Shown here piece after piece: positions 8,634 through 16,045 of a stretch of DNA of 64,000 nt (within the stretch, counting starts at the first letter, position 1; every line of letters starts with the position of its first letter). The position numbers and the translations under genes are program-made. Under the pieces are notes generated by a model. It worked only from the letters and a program-made list of their open reading frames with translations. It was not told the origin of the DNA and searched no databases. Source of the DNA: CAZKCI01 sp964584165 (GTDB lineage: Bacteria > Auribacterota > Erginobacteria > Erginobacterales > CAZKCI01); contig CAZOYW010000002.1 of assembly GCA_964584165.1 (NCBI GenBank), positions 62,001-126,000 of the forward strand. The letters are read 5' to 3'.

Positions 8634-10031
8634 ATGAAGCGCGATCCGTCCCCCGCGTTCTCTCCTCCACCCCCCTCCCGGCCGCCCTGGCTCGCCGCTC
8701 TCTTCGTCCTGGCCGCCTCAAGCCTCGCCTTCTGCGTCGCGGCGATCCCGCCCTGGCAGTCTCCCGACGAGCCGACCCATTTCGAGTACGCCCGACTCCT
8801 CGCCCGGGACGGCTGGCGCTCCCCGCTCCGCCCCGATCCCGCCCTGGAGGAGGCGATCATCGCCTCCCTCTCCCGCAACGACTTCTGGCGCTTAGTCAAG
8901 GTCTCCCCCCCGGAGCGTCCGCCCCGGACCTTCCTCGCCGCCCCCTTCCTCTGCCAGGCGCCGACCCAGATCGGCAAGAACCCCCCGGGCTACTATCTGC
9001 TCGCCGCTCAGGTCCTCCGTTTCTGCCCCCGGCAGAGCCTGGTCGCCCAGCTTTATTGCCTCCGCCTCCTCAGCGCGCTCTTATCCCTCCTCACCGTGGG
9101 GGCGGTCTTCCTCTGCGCCCGGGAGGCCTTCGGCGGCGGATTCTTCCCCGCCCTGGCCGCGGCCGCTTTCGCCGCCGGTCTTCCCCAGTTCGCGGTGATC
9201 GGGGGTTCGGTCAGCCCCGACCCGCTGAGCAACCTCCTCGGCGCGCTGTTCATCCTCCTCACGCTCCTCGAACGCCGCGGTCCGCGCCGGCGCTTCTCGG
9301 GGGCCTTTCTCGTCCTGCTGGCCGGCCTTTTCGTCAGCTACAAGTTCCTCATCCTGCTCGGCGCCCATTTCCTTCTCCGCCTCGCCGATCTCGTCCGCCC
9401 TCCCCCGGGCCATGGTCGCCGCGCGGCCCTCGCCGCCTTGGGCGCCGAGTCGCTCGTCCTGCTCGTCGCCTACTGCGCCCTCCTCTGGTTTTCGCCCTCC
9501 CTGGTCGGGATCTTCCTCCGCCGGTTCCGGATGCTCATCGCCGCGGTCTTGGGCTTCCCCGGCGCCCCCGCCCCGCCTCCGGGATACTGGCGCTGGTTCG
9601 CGGTCATGCTCTTCAAGAGCTTCTGGCTTTATTTCGGTTGGCTCCTCTATCCCGCCCCGGCCGTCCTCTACGGAGCCTGGGGGGCTCTGACCGGGCTCGC
9701 CCTCTGCGGGGCCGCGGTGCGGCTGCTCGGAGGGAAGGGGGACGAGGAGGGCTCGCGCGCGTCCTTCCCGGGGATCGGTTCGCTCGCCGTTCTCGCCGGT
9801 TCGGTCCTGGCCGCCTACTACGCCTTCTGGGGACTGCGCAGCGGCTACACCACCACCCAGGGGCGGCATCTCTTCCTCGCCCTTCCCGCCTGGGCGATCC
9901 TTTTCGTATGGGGGCTGACCGGCCTCTTCCCGCCCCGCCTCCGGGACGGCCTCTGCCGCGGAGTTTTCCTGATCCTGCCGCTGCTCGCCTCCGCCGCCTT
10001 CGCCGGTTCGGTGTGGAAGGTCTACCGCTGA
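8634..10031 (+). CDS. DUF2142-like polytopic membrane protein (possible GT-C glycosyltransferase)
   Basis: The 465-residue protein has about ten hydrophobic segments. An early periplasmic loop carries IPPWQSPDEPTHFEYA, the DEP/HF pattern of DUF2142 and GT39-like membrane glycosyltransferases, where the aspartate is usually catalytic. Such proteins move sugars from polyprenyl carriers at the periplasmic face. I chose the ATG at 8634, which follows a TATGAT element by 6 nt, rather than in-frame codons further upstream that overlap the previous gene and the hairpin. It belongs to the polysaccharide cluster. Confidence 0.75.
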   Translation: MKRDPSPAFSPPPPSRPPWLAALFVLAASSLAFCVAAIPPWQSPDEPTHFEYARLLARDGWRSPLRPDPALEEAIIASLSRNDFWRLVKVSPPERPPRTFLAAPFLCQAPTQIGKNPPGYYLLAAQVLRFCPRQSLVAQLYCLRLLSALLSLLTVGAVFLCAREAFGGGFFPALAAAAFAAGLPQFAVIGGSVSPDPLSNLLGALFILLTLLERRGPRRRFSGAFLVLLAGLFVSYKFLILLGAHFLLRLADLVRPPPGHGRRAALAALGAESLVLLVAYCALLWFSPSLVGIFLRRFRMLIAAVLGFPGAPAPPPGYWRWFAVMLFKSFWLYFGWLLYPAPAVLYGAWGALTGLALCGAAVRLLGGKGDEEGSRASFPGIGSLAVLAGSVLAAYYAFWGLRSGYTTTQGRHLFLALPAWAILFVWGLTGLFPPRLRDGLCRGVFLILPLLASAAFAGSVWKVYR

Positions 10032-10070
10032 AACCGCCGACAAATAATTAACCGCGGATCGCTATTGGCC

Positions 10071-11123
10071 ATGCCTGACATCCCATCGGATAAATCGGCG
10101 GTCGCCGGCGAGCTCGCCTCCGTGGTCGTCCTGACCTGGAACGGGAAGGAGCACCTCGAGGAGTGCCTCTCCGCCCTGCTCGCCCAGACCTATCCGGAAA
10201 AGGAGGTCATCCTCGCCGACAACGCCTCGACCGACGGGACGGTCGGCTTCGTCCGGGAGCGCTTCCCCGCCGTCCGGGTGGTGGCCATCGAGAAGAACCT
10301 CGGCTACGCGGGGGGCAATAACCGGGGGATCCAATCCGCCCGCGGCGCCTACGTCGCCCTGATCAACAACGACACCCGGGCCGACCCCTCCTGGCTCGCC
10401 GAGATGGTCGCGGCCATGAAGGCGGACCCGTCCTGCGGGATGGTCGCGGGCAAGATTCTCTCCTACGGCGACCGCCGGGTGATCGACAACGTCGGCCACG
10501 TCTTCTACCGCGACGGCACCTTCCGGGGGAGGGGGAGGCTGGAAATCGACCGGGGCCAATACGACCGCCCGGAGGAGGTCCTTTCCCCCAGCGGCTGCGC
10601 CCTCCTCTTCCGCCGCCTGGCCCTTGACCGGGTCGGCCTCTTCGACGAGGAGTTTTTCATCTACGGCGACGACGCCGAGCTCTCGCTGCGCCTGCGCCTC
10701 AACGGTTGGCGGGCCCTTTACGTTCCCACCGCGGTGGTCTATCATAAATACTCCGCCAGCACCGGGGCCTATTCGCCCTTCAAGGCTTTCCTGGTGGAGC
10801 GGAACCGGATCTGGCTGACGATCAAGTATTTCCCGCTCGGCTCGTTGCTCCGGAGCCCGGTCTTCGCGGTCTGGCGGATGCTCCTCCAGGCCTACGGCGT
10901 GGCGTCGCGGAAGGGGGCGGCCGGCCGCTTCGCCCGCGAGCATTCGGCCGGCGCGCTGGCCCTGGTCGCCCTGAAAGCGAACCTGGCCGCCCTCCGGGGG
11001 GCGCCGGGGATGTGGCGCAAGCGGCGGGAGATGAGGGCGCTGCGGCGGGTCTCCGCGGCCGAGTTCAACCGCTGGTTCAAGCGGTTCGGCCTCTCGGCCC
11101 GGGAGTTGGCGTTGAAGGAATAG
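10071..11123 (+). CDS. Glycosyltransferase family 2 (rhamnosyltransferase-like)
   Basis: The protein (350 residues from the ATG at 10071) has the GT-A family 2 signature: VVLTWNGKEHLEECL, DNASTDGT and the acidic INNDTRAD motif. A later FFIYGDDAELSLRLR block is common in rhamnosyl- and galactofuranosyl-transferases of the RfbF/WbbL type. It adds a sugar during O-antigen-like assembly in the cytoplasm. The downstream glycosyltransferase starts 4 nt after its stop, so the two are translated from one mRNA. A GDP- or dTDP-rhamnose donor would fit the Gmd/Rmd pair at 20-22 kb; this is inference. Confidence 0.88.
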   Translation: MPDIPSDKSAVAGELASVVVLTWNGKEHLEECLSALLAQTYPEKEVILADNASTDGTVGFVRERFPAVRVVAIEKNLGYAGGNNRGIQSARGAYVALINNDTRADPSWLAEMVAAMKADPSCGMVAGKILSYGDRRVIDNVGHVFYRDGTFRGRGRLEIDRGQYDRPEEVLSPSGCALLFRRLALDRVGLFDEEFFIYGDDAELSLRLRLNGWRALYVPTAVVYHKYSASTGAYSPFKAFLVERNRIWLTIKYFPLGSLLRSPVFAVWRMLLQAYGVASRKGAAGRFAREHSAGALALVALKANLAALRGAPGMWRKRREMRALRRVSAAEFNRWFKRFGLSARELALKE

Positions 11124-11127
11124 GACC

Positions 11128-12267
11128 ATGAGAATCGGCATCAATGCGCTTTATCTCATCCCCGGCCGGGTCGGCGGTTCCGAGATCTACCTGCGCCGCC
11201 TCCTGCAGGGCCTGGCCGCCCTCGACCGGGAGAACGACTATGCGGTCTTCACCAACCGGGAAAGCCGGGGGGGGCTGGCCCTGGGGCCGAACTTCAAGGA
11301 GTATCCCTGCTCCGTCCGCGCCCGCTTCCGCCCCCACCGGATCCTCTGGGAGCAGATCGTCCTTCCCCTCCGGGCGAGGAAGCTTAAGCTTGACCTCCTC
11401 CACTCCCCCGGCTTCACCGCTCCGCTCTTCTGCCCCTGCCCGTCGCTGGTGACGATCCTGGACCTGATCTACCTGGACTTCCCCGAAACCTTCCCCCCCT
11501 TGGCCCGGGCGATGATGAGGTTCTTCACCCGCCGCTCCGCCCGCGGCGCGGCGCGGGTGATCGCTCTCTCCGGCTACTCGCGCGACGAGATGCTCTGGGA
11601 GCTGGATCTGCCCCCCAACCGGGTCAGCGTCGTCCCGCTGGGCGCGCCCGAGCGGGAGTCGGACGGGCTCTCCCCGGAGGGGAGGAGGGAGATCCTCTCC
11701 CGCCGCGGCATCGTCGCTCCCTACATCCTGGCCATCGCCGCCGCCCATCCCCACAAGAACATCATGCGCCTCCTGGAGGCCTTCTACCACCTGCGCCGGA
11801 AGGGGCTCCCCCACCGGCTGGTCGTGGTGGGCGTGATGCACGGGCGCTACTACGGGGAGCTCCAGAAGGCGTGCGACCGCTTGGAGATCGGGCGGGAGGT
11901 CGTCTTCACCGGCTGGATCCCCGAGGCGGAGAAGGAGTCGGTCCTGGCCGGAGCCGATCTTCTCGCCTTCCCCTCCCTGCTCGAGGGGTTCGGACTCCCG
12001 GTCCTGGAGGCGATGAAATTCTCCGTCCCGGTGGCCTGCGCCGACGTGCCCTCCCTGCTCGAGGTCACCGGCGACGCGGCCTACCTCTTCAACCCCTACT
12101 CGGTGGAGGAGATCGCCCGGGCGCTGGAGGCCTGCCTGACCCTGCCGGACCTCCGCCGGGACCTGATCGCAAAGGGGAGGAAGCAGGCCGCGAACTTCTC
12201 CTGGGAGAAGACCGCGCGGCAGACGCTCGACCTCTACCGGTCGGTCGCCGCCGGGGATAAACAGTGA
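11128..12267 (+). CDS. Glycosyltransferase family 4 (mannosyl/rhamnosyl-type)
   Basis: The 379-residue GT-B protein begins MRIGINALYLIPGRVGGSEI and carries a mid-chain AIAAAHPHKNIMRLLEAF segment. Its donor-site motif is FPSLLEGFGLPVLEAMKFSV with the two conserved glutamates. Proteins of this pattern (RVIALSGYSRDEM) are typical alpha-mannosyl or rhamnosyl transferases of polysaccharide clusters. The stop codon and last residues (DKQ) come from the TGATCAG repeat that starts at 12262. It is the last gene of the plus-strand glycan run. Confidence 0.9.
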   Translation: MRIGINALYLIPGRVGGSEIYLRRLLQGLAALDRENDYAVFTNRESRGGLALGPNFKEYPCSVRARFRPHRILWEQIVLPLRARKLKLDLLHSPGFTAPLFCPCPSLVTILDLIYLDFPETFPPLARAMMRFFTRRSARGAARVIALSGYSRDEMLWELDLPPNRVSVVPLGAPERESDGLSPEGRREILSRRGIVAPYILAIAAAHPHKNIMRLLEAFYHLRRKGLPHRLVVVGVMHGRYYGELQKACDRLEIGREVVFTGWIPEAEKESVLAGADLLAFPSLLEGFGLPVLEAMKFSVPVACADVPSLLEVTGDAAYLFNPYSVEEIARALEACLTLPDLRRDLIAKGRKQAANFSWEKTARQTLDLYRSVAAGDKQ

Positions 12268-12352
12268 TCAGCAATCAGTGATCAGTTATCAGCAACATCC
12301 GTCCATCTCTTTTCACTGATCACTGATTACTGATCACTGTTCACTGATCCCT
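12262..12352. repeat. TGATCAG heptamer repeat, inverted halves
   Basis: Left half has TGATCAG-type units, right half the reverse (CTGATCA), separated by about 35 nt, so the transcript can fold back. It lies between converging genes and supplies the stop codons of both. Same family: 18646-18742 and 46132-46193. Confidence 0.9.
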
Positions 12353-13409
12353 GCTTCTCTCCCTTCCGCCGCCTTTCCCGGGCCAGCTCCTTCTCGAAGG
12401 CCGGCCAGAAGGGGTCGGCGAGCGGTTGGCTGAGCCGCCGCGCCCGTCCCCCGCCGAAGACGCGCACCCCCTCCCGTTCCGGGCGGACCTCCCCGGCGAT
12501 CGAGGCCGGGATCGCCGCCCGGTTGAGGGCGCGGATCACCCCCTCCGCCGCCCCGGGGCGGGCGGTGGCAAGGAGCGTCCCCTCGCTGATCGAGACGAAG
12601 GGATCGATCCCGAAGCAGGCGCAGGTCTTCTCGACCTCCTCCGGGATGATGATCCGGTCGAGGTCGATCCGCATCCCCACCCGGCTGTGGGCGGCGATCT
12701 CCCAGAGCCCGCCGAGGACGCCCCCCTCGGTGGCGTCGTGCAGGGCGGTCACCCCTCCCGCCGCGGCCGCGGTCAGGGCGTCCTTCACCGTCGACATCCG
12801 GTAGTACACGTCCCGGGCCCGGCGGAGGAAAGCCCTCCCCCAGCGCTCCTCGAGCGGGCGGGGGAAATAGGCGGCGAGCAGGCCCGTGGTCTCGATCGCC
12901 GGCCCCTTGCTGACGATGACGGCGTCGCCGACCCGGGCCCGGGGGACGATCAGCTTCTCCCTCCGGTCGATCCCGAACATGGTGGCTCCGCCCACCATCG
13001 GGTAGTTGCACCCGGCGTAGCGGGCGGTGTGGCCGGTGGCGACCGCGATCCCGAGGCGAGCGCATTCCGCGTGGACGGTCCCCCACATCCCGACGAGCTC
13101 GCGCTCGGTCATCGCGGGGGGGAGGTTGAGATCGATCGAGAGGTAGCGGGGGGCGATCCCGCTGACCGCGACGTCGCTGGCGATGATGTGGACGGCGAAC
13201 CAGGCGGCCTTCTCGATCCCCAGCTCCCGGGCGATGTAGAAGGGGTCGGTGGAGAGGACCAGGACCCGCGTCCCGAGGTCGATGACGCCGAAGTCGACGC
13301 CCGCGCGGGGTTTGAGGATCAGGGAGGGGTCCCTCCGGCCGAGTTTCGGATAGATGTGGCGGCGGAAGAAATCGGGATGGATCTTCCCCAGCGGAGCCAG
13401 TTTCTTCAT
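12327..13409 (-). CDS. AIR synthase/HypE-like ATP-binding enzyme under a TPP riboswitch
   Basis: This 360-residue protein belongs to the PurM/HypE/ThiL/SelD superfamily: ATP-binding N-terminal half (STDPFYIARELGIEKAAWFA, IIASDVAVSGIAPRYLSIDL) and a C-terminal half with ALHDATEGGVLGGLWEIA. It lacks the C-terminal PRIC cysteine of true HypE, so it is unlikely to be the hydrogenase cyanide-ligand maturase. A TPP riboswitch lies about 100 nt upstream, so a thiamine-pathway role (as for ThiL, thiamine-phosphate kinase) is plausible. ATG at 13409 follows GGAGGAG. The C-terminal GSVNSDQ is encoded by the repeat at 12327-12352. Confidence 0.8.
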   Translation of the reverse strand: MKKLAPLGKIHPDFFRRHIYPKLGRRDPSLILKPRAGVDFGVIDLGTRVLVLSTDPFYIARELGIEKAAWFAVHIIASDVAVSGIAPRYLSIDLNLPPAMTERELVGMWGTVHAECARLGIAVATGHTARYAGCNYPMVGGATMFGIDRREKLIVPRARVGDAVIVSKGPAIETTGLLAAYFPRPLEERWGRAFLRRARDVYYRMSTVKDALTAAAAGGVTALHDATEGGVLGGLWEIAAHSRVGMRIDLDRIIIPEEVEKTCACFGIDPFVSISEGTLLATARPGAAEGVIRALNRAAIPASIAGEVRPEREGVRVFGGGRARRLSQPLADPFWPAFEKELARERRRKGEKQGSVNSDQ

Positions 13410-13514
13410 CTCTTCTCCTCCCGCGGCCGTTCGCCGCGGGCTGCGGTTGGTCGGGAAGATCGCGCCAACGGGGGCAAAACAAAGCCCCCCGGGCAGAGCA
13501 CGGAGGGCGACGCG

Positions 13515-13612
13515 ATCCTTTTCCCTACGCCGGCATTACCCGGATCAGGTCCGTCGGGTCTTCCGCTCCCCGCGGAACTCTCAGGCCGTGGCACGACCTC
13601 CCCGTGGTCGTC
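13515..13612 (-). promoter_or_regulatory. TPP (thiamine pyrophosphate) riboswitch
   Basis: Read on the minus strand the element has GGGGAGG...CCTGAGAG (P2 side, around 13578-13603), an inserted TTCCGC/GCGGAA hairpin, and the hallmark 3' block at 13521-13550 (ACCTGATC, GGGTAATGCC, GGCGTAGGGAA). A consensus TTGACA sits upstream at 13639-13644. On binding TPP the class lowers expression of the downstream gene, here the AIR-synthase-like gene. A GGGGGC/GCCCCC stem around 13483-13504 could be the expression-platform hairpin. Confidence 0.93.
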
Positions 13613-13718
13613 CCAGTCTCGAGGCAACCGGTCGTTGCTGTCAAGCCCAATCCCCCGGGATGTCTCCCCAATCCCTCGGCCCTAGCGTTGAGCATTTTCC
13701 CCGGTCGGGCATGAGACA

Positions 13719-13829
13719 CCTCGTGTCCGATCGGACACGAGGCGTACGAATCTGCCGGGGCGGAGGGCGGCGGCCCGTCGAGGGCCCTTCATTACACTTT
13801 CATTCCGATCGGAATGAAAGTGTAATGAA
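13719..13829. repeat. Two perfect loopless palindromes centred on CCGATCGG
   Basis: A 24-bp perfect palindrome (13719-13742) and a 42-bp perfect palindrome (13788-13829, arms of 21 bp), both centred on TCCGATCGGA. They sit between the riboswitch and the DUF2877 stop in a 300-nt stretch (13613-13913) with no gene. Such sites can extrude cruciforms or bind dimeric proteins. Confidence 0.9.
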
Positions 13830-13913
13830 TCGAAAAGCAGGGGGAGCAGGACGGAAAGAAAGAAAGCGGCCGCCTGACCGATCGAAGGCGGTTCTGACGG
13901 GAATTGGCTCGGG

Positions 13914-14924
13914 CTATTCGCGCTCCGGCTTTCCACCGAGCCCGGCGAGCGCGGCGGCGGTGGCGGCGAAGCCGTCTAGGAGCCAGGCGCCCGAGGTCGC
14001 CCCCCAGGACCGGATCCAGTCGATCCAGGCCGCGGTGCGCCGTTCGTCCCGGGCGCTCAAGGACTCCAGGAAGCGGTAGACGAACTCGCAGAAGATCCCT
14101 TCCGCGGCGGCCGTGAGGAAGTGGGAGCTGATCAGAGTGGTCTTTGCCCAGAGCTTCATGGGAATCCGCGCGATTGCGGACCCCTCCGGGAAGGCCCGGC
14201 GGATATAGCGGCTCGAGGGGAAAGGTGGACGCTCGAGGGGGGATTCGATCATACGCCGGGCCTCCTCGAGCAAGAACGAGCCCGTCGGGCTCCCTTTCAG
14301 CCACCAGGCGGCCGCCATCGCCCCGACGAGGAAATCGTCGCCCGAAGGCGTGAGGCCCTCTCCCAGGCCGATCAGGGCGAGCAGAGCCTCCCGGAATCGC
14401 CCGGCCTCCCGCTGCTCGAGTGCGGCGATGAAAGCGTCGGCGCGCTTCCGGCATTCGTGAAAGTGCTGCTCTCTCGGCCGCCCATGCGGATCATGCGGAC
14501 GCGCCTCGAGCATCGTTGGCAGGGCTTGGATCGCCTTTTTCAGGACCTGCCGGGGGGGCGGGGAAGGAAAGGGCGAGGGAGTCCAGGGCCGGGCGGGACG
14601 GAGATCGACGACCAGAGCCGCGGGGGGGCCGTCCCGGGAGGTCCCGGCGGGGGAGACGAAATGGACGGAATCCCCGACCCATATCTCCAAGTCTCCGAAT
14701 ATCCGGCCGGGGAGGATATCGAGGCAGATGAAGCCGGGACCGTTGAGGCGGTCCTGGCGGACCAGGGGGATCAGTTCGCCGGCGGGGAGAGCGACGTTGA
14801 TCGCGCGCTGGAACCAGGACTGGACCCGTCCCCAGTGGCCCTGCTTTTCCAGGAGGGCGCCGAGGCGGCTGTCGTAGGAAACGGCCGCGATCGTCCGCGA
14901 CGGAATTCTTTGGTCTCTGGCCAT
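13914..14924 (-). CDS. DUF2877 family protein (AllH/oxamate carbamoyltransferase subunit-like)
   Basis: The C-terminal half carries LIGLGEGLTPSGDDFLVGAM, the signature of DUF2877. This family includes AllH of the AllFGH oxamate carbamoyltransferase complex of allantoin degradation. I start it at ATG 14924 (336 residues); a GTG at 15017 would add 31 Arg/Pro-rich residues that look non-native. No AllF/FdrA or AllG partner is visible nearby, so the function here is open. It is likely cytoplasmic. Confidence 0.75.
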   Translation of the reverse strand: MARDQRIPSRTIAAVSYDSRLGALLEKQGHWGRVQSWFQRAINVALPAGELIPLVRQDRLNGPGFICLDILPGRIFGDLEIWVGDSVHFVSPAGTSRDGPPAALVVDLRPARPWTPSPFPSPPPRQVLKKAIQALPTMLEARPHDPHGRPREQHFHECRKRADAFIAALEQREAGRFREALLALIGLGEGLTPSGDDFLVGAMAAAWWLKGSPTGSFLLEEARRMIESPLERPPFPSSRYIRRAFPEGSAIARIPMKLWAKTTLISSHFLTAAAEGIFCEFVYRFLESLSARDERRTAAWIDWIRSWGATSGAWLLDGFAATAAALAGLGGKPERE

Positions 14925-15123
14925 CGGTCTCGGGGATTCCGTAGCCGTGGATCTTTCCGGTCCGCGCCCGCGAACGTGTCGTAGCCGCGCGCCGGCGGGG
15001 GATCGCGGGATTGACACCGCCGGCGAATTCCCCTATTAATTATACGACCGGCCCGCCGGGGGCGGAAAAGCTATTGCCCTGACCCTCCCCGGACCGGGGT
15101 GACAATGTTCTGACCGGATCAAA

Positions 15124-15152
15124 CATAAAATTTTCCGGAGGAAAATTTTATG
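15124..15152 (+). repeat. Start-codon hairpin with Shine-Dalgarno at the apex (CATAAAATTTTCC-GGA-)
   Basis: Perfect 13-bp arms (15124-15136 and 15140-15152) with a GGA loop. The GGAGG ribosome site spans the apex and the second arm ends exactly at the ATG of the next gene. Relatives: 19289-19315, about 19962-19978, 24575-24597 (degenerate, minus strand) and 63827-63857. Confidence 0.9.
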
Positions 15153-15659
15153 GGAATGGTGAACATCAACCGGCCGATCCACCTGGCGCTCCGGGACGGT
15201 TCCTACGAGAAGTTTCTCGGCCTCCTCAAGCCCTCGTTCGAGGGGCGCCCGCTCGCCTCGCGCAAGAAGATCGTCGGCGCCGCGGTCGAGAGCCTGGAGG
15301 GGGCGCACGCCGCCGCCTCCGGGGCCCTGCGCGGGGTCATGGGGAGCCAGCGGGAACGGGACTTCTGCAAATTCCTCCGGATGATCCTCGACTCCGCCCG
15401 GTCGGTCAAGTTTCTGGTTGAGCACGAGGAGATCCTGGAGCAGGACACCAGCTTCCTGAAGCGCTTCCTCTCCGGGTCGCCGCAGGCGGTGACCGACGCG
15501 CGGGCGATCCGCCGCCGGAAGGCGGAGGAGTTCCTGGAGGGGGTCAGGACCATGGCCCGGCTCGGCGAGAAGGAGTTTCAGAAGCTCCAGGCCGAGAACT
15601 TCCAGGCCTTGAACGAGGACGAGCGCCGGCGCTATCGGGCGATGCGGGCCAACCCATGA
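15150..15659 (+). CDS. Conserved-looking hypothetical protein, helical
   Basis: This 169-residue protein is highly charged and mostly helical (for example EKEFQKLQAENFQALNEDERRRY near the C-terminus), with no signal peptide or membrane segment. I do not recognise the family. It begins at the ATG inside a hairpin with GGAGG at its apex. Its stop overlaps the start of the Minf_1886-family gene (ATGA), so the two are translationally coupled, with the M16 peptidase gene third in the operon. Confidence 0.7.
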   Translation: MGMVNINRPIHLALRDGSYEKFLGLLKPSFEGRPLASRKKIVGAAVESLEGAHAAASGALRGVMGSQRERDFCKFLRMILDSARSVKFLVEHEEILEQDTSFLKRFLSGSPQAVTDARAIRRRKAEEFLEGVRTMARLGEKEFQKLQAENFQALNEDERRRYRAMRANP

Positions 15660-16045
15660 GCGAAGACGGAGAATACCTGCAATCCCTTTCCGCCCTGGCG
15701 CGCCGGGACGGCCGCTACGACGTCGAGGCCTATCTCTTCGTCCAGCGCGCCCTGGCCGCGCTCCTGGAGAAGATCGGCCGCCGCCGCCACGTCTCGGGGG
15801 GCGAGCTTTTGGAGGGGATCCGCGAACTCGCCCTGCGGGAATACGGCCCCCTCTCCCGCGATGTCCTCGCCCACTGGGGGGTGAGGGCCTGCCCGGACTT
15901 CGGGGAGATCGTTTTCGCAATGGTGGAGGCCGGCCTTCTCGCCAAGACCGAAGAGGACCGCCGGGAGGATTTCCAGGGCGGCTACGATTTCGGGGAAGCC
16001 TTCGAGGCCCCTTTCCTTCCCCCCTCCCCGGGCGGGAAGCCATGA
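15656..16045 (+). CDS. Minf_1886 family protein
   Basis: The 129-residue protein matches my memory of the Minf_1886 family: a helical YDVEAYLFVQRALAALLEKI stretch, then RRHVSGGELLEGIRELAL, HWGVRACPDFGEIVF and KTEEDRREDF. The family is restricted mostly to Planctomycetes, Verrucomicrobia and relatives; its function is unknown. Start and stop overlap both neighbours by 4 nt (ATGA), placing it in the middle of a three-gene operon with an M16 peptidase. It is the best taxonomic marker I see here. Confidence 0.85.
   Translation: MSEDGEYLQSLSALARRDGRYDVEAYLFVQRALAALLEKIGRRRHVSGGELLEGIRELALREYGPLSRDVLAHWGVRACPDFGEIVFAMVEAGLLAKTEEDRREDFQGGYDFGEAFEAPFLPPSPGGKP

Noticed and set aside
12262..12352. tRNA or small RNA gene in the TGATCAG region
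   Set aside because: The fold-back is explained by the heptamer repeats; no cloverleaf or T-loop sequence is present.
12327..13409. Hydrogenase maturation protein HypE
   Set aside because: The superfamily fits but the C-terminal PRIC cysteine motif is missing and a TPP riboswitch precedes the gene, so I did not assign hypE.
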